Positions 61,582 through 64,000 of a stretch of 64,000 nt of DNA are shown piece by piece. The stretch lies in assembly GCF_003675385.1 (NCBI RefSeq), contig NZ_RCWZ01000003.1, positions 868,001 to 932,000 on the forward strand. The letters run 5' to 3'. Within the stretch, counting starts at the first letter, position 1. Each line of letters begins with the position of its first letter. Source of the DNA: Mucilaginibacter kameinonensis (GTDB lineage: Bacteria > Bacteroidota > Bacteroidia > Sphingobacteriales > Sphingobacteriaceae). A model generated the notes under the pieces. That model ran no database searches, had not been told where the DNA came from, and saw nothing but the letters and a program-made list of their open reading frames with translations. The translations under genes were made by a program, and so were the position numbers.

Positions 61582-62889
61582 ATGACTAACGCATTTGTAA
61601 TAAATGGCGGCAAACCGCTAAAAGGTGAAATAACCCCGCAGGGTGCAAAAAACGAAGCTTTACAGGTTATATCTGCCGTATTGCTTACCGAAGAAAAAGT
61701 AACCATCAGCAATATTCCTGATATTAAGGATGTAAACAAACTGATAGAACTGCTTGGCGATATGGGCGTTATTGTTGAGCGTATCAACGAGCATACTTAT
61801 ACCTTCGAAGCTAAAGATATTAACCAGGACTTTTTCCTGTCTGAGGCGTTTAAATCAAAAGGTGGTGGCCTACGTGGTTCTATCATGATAGTTGGCCCGC
61901 TGCTGGCCCGTTTTGGCAAAGCATCTATCCCTAAACCGGGTGGCGATAAAATTGGTCGCCGCAGGTTGGATACCCACTTCCTGGGTTTTGAGAAACTTGG
62001 CGCTCAATTTAATTATAACCCCGAAAATGGTTTCTTTAATGTAGATGCCTCCAATCTTCACGGTACTTACATCCTGCTGGATGAGGCTTCGGTAACCGGA
62101 ACGGCCAACGTGGTAATGGCCGCGGTATTGGCCAAAGGTACTACTACCATTTATAACGCCGCCTGCGAACCTTACTTGCAGCAGCTTTGTAAAATGCTGA
62201 GCCGTATGGGTGCTAAGATCAGCGGTATTGGTTCAAACCTGTTAACTATTGAGGGTGTTGAAAAGCTGGGCGGTACCGAGCACCGTTTATTGCCCGATAT
62301 GATCGAGATTGGTTCGTTCATTGGTTTGGCTGCCATGACCGGTTCTGAGATCACCATTAAAGATGTTCAGTACAAAGAGCTGGGCATGATCCCTGATGTT
62401 TTTAAACGTTTAGGTATTAAGCTGGAGCTTAGGGGCGATGATATCTTTATTCCGGCCCAGGAACATTACGAAATTGAAACTTTTATTGACGGCAGTATAA
62501 TGACCATTGCCGACGCGCCATGGCCGGGCTTCACGCCCGACTTATTGAGCATTGTGCTGGTTGTTGCTATCCAGGCAAAAGGCTCGGTACTGATTCACCA
62601 GAAAATGTTTGAAAGCCGTTTATTCTTCGTGGATAAACTGTTGGATATGGGTGCCCAGATCATCCTTTGCGATCCGCACCGTGCAACCGTAATTGGTTTA
62701 GATAACCAGGTTAAATTACGTGGTATTTCCATGACCTCGCCTGATATCCGTGCCGGTGTTTCATTATTGATCGCTGCCCTTTCAGCACAAGGTCAATCAA
62801 CTATTTACAATATTGAACAAATTGAACGCGGCTATCAGCACATTGATACCAGGCTTAAAGCTTTAGGCGCTGATATAACACGTATTTAA
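61582..62889 (+). CDS. murA: UDP-N-acetylglucosamine 1-carboxyvinyltransferase, Asp-type active site
   Basis: A complete 435-residue MurA. It catalyses the first committed step of peptidoglycan synthesis, enolpyruvyl transfer from PEP to UDP-GlcNAc. It has the KNEALQ motif (Lys23), the RGS phosphate site (near 98-100), and the active-site loop KPGGDKIGRRRLDTH (117-131). In E. coli the loop carries the catalytic Cys115; here the corresponding residue is D122. Asp at this position keeps activity and prevents fosfomycin alkylation in enzymes where it has been studied. It stands alone with its own upstream spacer. Confidence 0.95.
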   Translation: MTNAFVINGGKPLKGEITPQGAKNEALQVISAVLLTEEKVTISNIPDIKDVNKLIELLGDMGVIVERINEHTYTFEAKDINQDFFLSEAFKSKGGGLRGSIMIVGPLLARFGKASIPKPGGDKIGRRRLDTHFLGFEKLGAQFNYNPENGFFNVDASNLHGTYILLDEASVTGTANVVMAAVLAKGTTTIYNAACEPYLQQLCKMLSRMGAKISGIGSNLLTIEGVEKLGGTEHRLLPDMIEIGSFIGLAAMTGSEITIKDVQYKELGMIPDVFKRLGIKLELRGDDIFIPAQEHYEIETFIDGSIMTIADAPWPGFTPDLLSIVLVVAIQAKGSVLIHQKMFESRLFFVDKLLDMGAQIILCDPHRATVIGLDNQVKLRGISMTSPDIRAGVSLLIAALSAQGQSTIYNIEQIERGYQHIDTRLKALGADITRI

Positions 62890-62897
62890 GCTTTTAA

Positions 62898-63000
62898 GGT
62901 TAAAGGCAAAAGGTCAAAGGTTAAAGGTAGCTACATAGCGTGGCATCCTTTAACCTTTTTCTTTTAAAAACCTTTCGCCTTTAACCTTTTGCCTTTCGCC
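62898..63000. repeat. Self-similar intergenic array (AAAGGTTAAAGG words in two inverted arms)
   Basis: The left arm (62898-62930) repeats AAGGTTAAAGGC and AAAAGGTCAAAGG; the right arm (62950-63000) repeats CCTTTAACC and CCTTTTGCC. The arms can form a long imperfect hairpin directly after murA, possibly ending its transcript. The layout is the same as the array at 29263-29421 but the word is different. Confidence 0.65.
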
Positions 63001-63036
63001 TCAAAATATTACCTTTAAAAAACCATTATATAAACA

Positions 63037-64000
63037 ATGCCTTACAAAAACCGGAAATCTACCTACGTTTATTTTGTACTGATATTTGTATTTATTAAAG
63101 TAGTTCTTAACCTTTTCGCTATATCGCATTTCGGTTTTCATCGTGATGAATTTCTGCACCTTGTATTGGCCGATCATTTGGATTGGGGATACAAGGAAGT
63201 GCCACCATTTATCGCCATCCTGGCAAAAATCTCTATCACTTGTTTTGGCAACTCAGTTTTTGCCGCCAGGCTGTTCCCTACCCTGTTTGGCGGGCTCATT
63301 GTTTTACTTACGGGCCTTATAGTTATTGAATTTGGTGGAAAAAAGTTTGCTATAACCCTTGCGTGTTTGTCGCTCATTTTTGCACCTGCTTTTGCAGCAA
63401 GCGAATATCTTTTCCAACCAGTGGTTTTTGATCAATTTTGGTGGGTGATAACTGTTTGGCTGCTGGTAAAATACCTTAACACTACCGATGTAAGGTACCT
63501 ATACTGGCTCGGGGCAGCTGTTGGTCTTGGTATTCTTACTAAATATACAATGCTGTTTTTTACAGCGTCACTGCTTATTGGCATCCTAATCAGTAAACAA
63601 CGCAAATTACTGTTTAACAAGCACATTCTTGGCGCTGCCGCGATAACAGTAATTATTGTACTACCCAACCTCATCTGGCAAATAAATCACCACATGCCGG
63701 TTTTTACGCATATGAAGGCCCTGCGTGAACAGCAACTTGATTATATTACCCCAACCGACTTTATTAAACAGCAATTATTGGTCAACGGCGTTGCATTGTT
63801 TATATGGCTTAACGGACTTGCTTTCCTGATATTCTCGTTCAGGCTGCGTAATTTTCAGTTCATGGCATTGGCTTATGCACTCATCTTCTTTTTTTTACTG
63901 ATGATGGATGGCAAAAGCTATTACATATTTGGCGCCTACCCTATGCTGTTTGCCGCAGGGGCTTTCGGTTTTGAGCGTTTATTAAAAACAAATGGCTATG
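63037..64000 (+). CDS. Glycosyltransferase family 39-like membrane protein, N-terminal part
   Basis: An open frame of 321 codons running off the window. It has many hydrophobic segments (at least eight). A first-loop signature FHRDEFLHL near residues 37-45 resembles the acidic catalytic motif (DE/DD) of PMT/ArnT/GT39 enzymes that use polyprenyl-phosphate sugars. It also has WGYKEVPPF and LTKYTM motifs typical of GT39/ArnT-like proteins. It would transfer a sugar to a lipid or protein on the periplasmic side. The C-terminal part is outside the window, so the family call is tentative. Confidence 0.75.
   Translation, partial: MPYKNRKSTYVYFVLIFVFIKVVLNLFAISHFGFHRDEFLHLVLADHLDWGYKEVPPFIAILAKISITCFGNSVFAARLFPTLFGGLIVLLTGLIVIEFGGKKFAITLACLSLIFAPAFAASEYLFQPVVFDQFWWVITVWLLVKYLNTTDVRYLYWLGAAVGLGILTKYTMLFFTASLLIGILISKQRKLLFNKHILGAAAITVIIVLPNLIWQINHHMPVFTHMKALREQQLDYITPTDFIKQQLLVNGVALFIWLNGLAFLIFSFRLRNFQFMALAYALIFFFLLMMDGKSYYIFGAYPMLFAAGAFGFERLLKTNGY

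Noticed and set aside
1..64000. tRNA, rRNA, insertion sequences, prophage or integrative-element genes
   Set aside because: I looked for them in the gaps and the reading frames and saw none; the non-coding gaps are short or filled by the repeats described.

Overview
The window looks like a chromosomal segment of a Bacteroidota member of the family Sphingobacteriaceae (Mucilaginibacter- or Pedobacter-like). This rests on gene content: a reg_prop/Y_Y_Y hybrid two-component sensor, a DUF4290 protein, a carboxypeptidase-regulatory-domain outer-membrane barrel, DUF1080, paired GMC oxidoreductases with gluconate-dehydrogenase-subunit-3-like partners, and a clean TTTG-N19-TAnnTTTG promoter at 60431-60461. 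No rRNA, tRNA, CRISPR, transposase or phage gene was found.

Layout. 1-7800 (minus strand) is a MacAB/TolC-type efflux operon (membrane-fusion protein, TolC, ATPase, two FtsX-like permeases) followed by an NtrC-type regulator and its sensor kinase. A good sigma-54 promoter sits just upstream of the first gene, so the operon may encode its own activator. 8078-16686 holds a six-PAS soluble histidine kinase, a lone receiver protein, a NIPSNAP protein and a giant hybrid sensor without a DNA-binding domain. 16867-34396 is one long minus-strand carbohydrate locus: two GMC dehydrogenases, each with a Tat-exported small subunit nearby, a lipoprotein cytochrome c, two Gfo/Idh/MocA oxidoreductases, four TIM-barrel sugar isomerase/epimerase-like proteins, a DUF1080 hydrolase and two MFS transporters. 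It reads as a glycoside 3-oxidation (3-keto-sugar) pathway.

34.7-52.4 kb is mostly ordinary: fatty-acid desaturase, TPR sensor kinase, thioesterase, an outer-membrane barrel with a perfect inverted repeat immediately before its ATG, a SlyD-like PPIase, a DUF255 protein, an M1 peptidase, a UvrD/PcrA helicase and an Xre regulator. 57.1-64.0 kb carries an M20 dipeptidase, a GNAT, a dipeptide epimerase, DUF4290, MurA (with Asp in place of the usual catalytic Cys) and a truncated GT39-like glycosyltransferase.

The most unusual part is 54.88-57.00 kb: five consecutive small plus-strand genes, four of them missing from any usual length cut-off (47-56 codons). All encode a secretion-type N-terminus and share the octapeptide K(R/K)DLGSAD. 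In the four short ones it is the exact C-terminus. In the fourth gene it is repeated 26 times in tandem, in 14-16-residue units separated by Pro/Gly spacers. I do not recognise this family. It has the architecture of a multi-copy secreted peptide precursor family. A divergently transcribed TPR protein with a phospho-acceptor (DHp) domain but no ATPase domain lies just upstream, behind a 567-bp AT-rich gap.

Several families of intergenic palindromic or self-similar repeats are also dispersed through the window.
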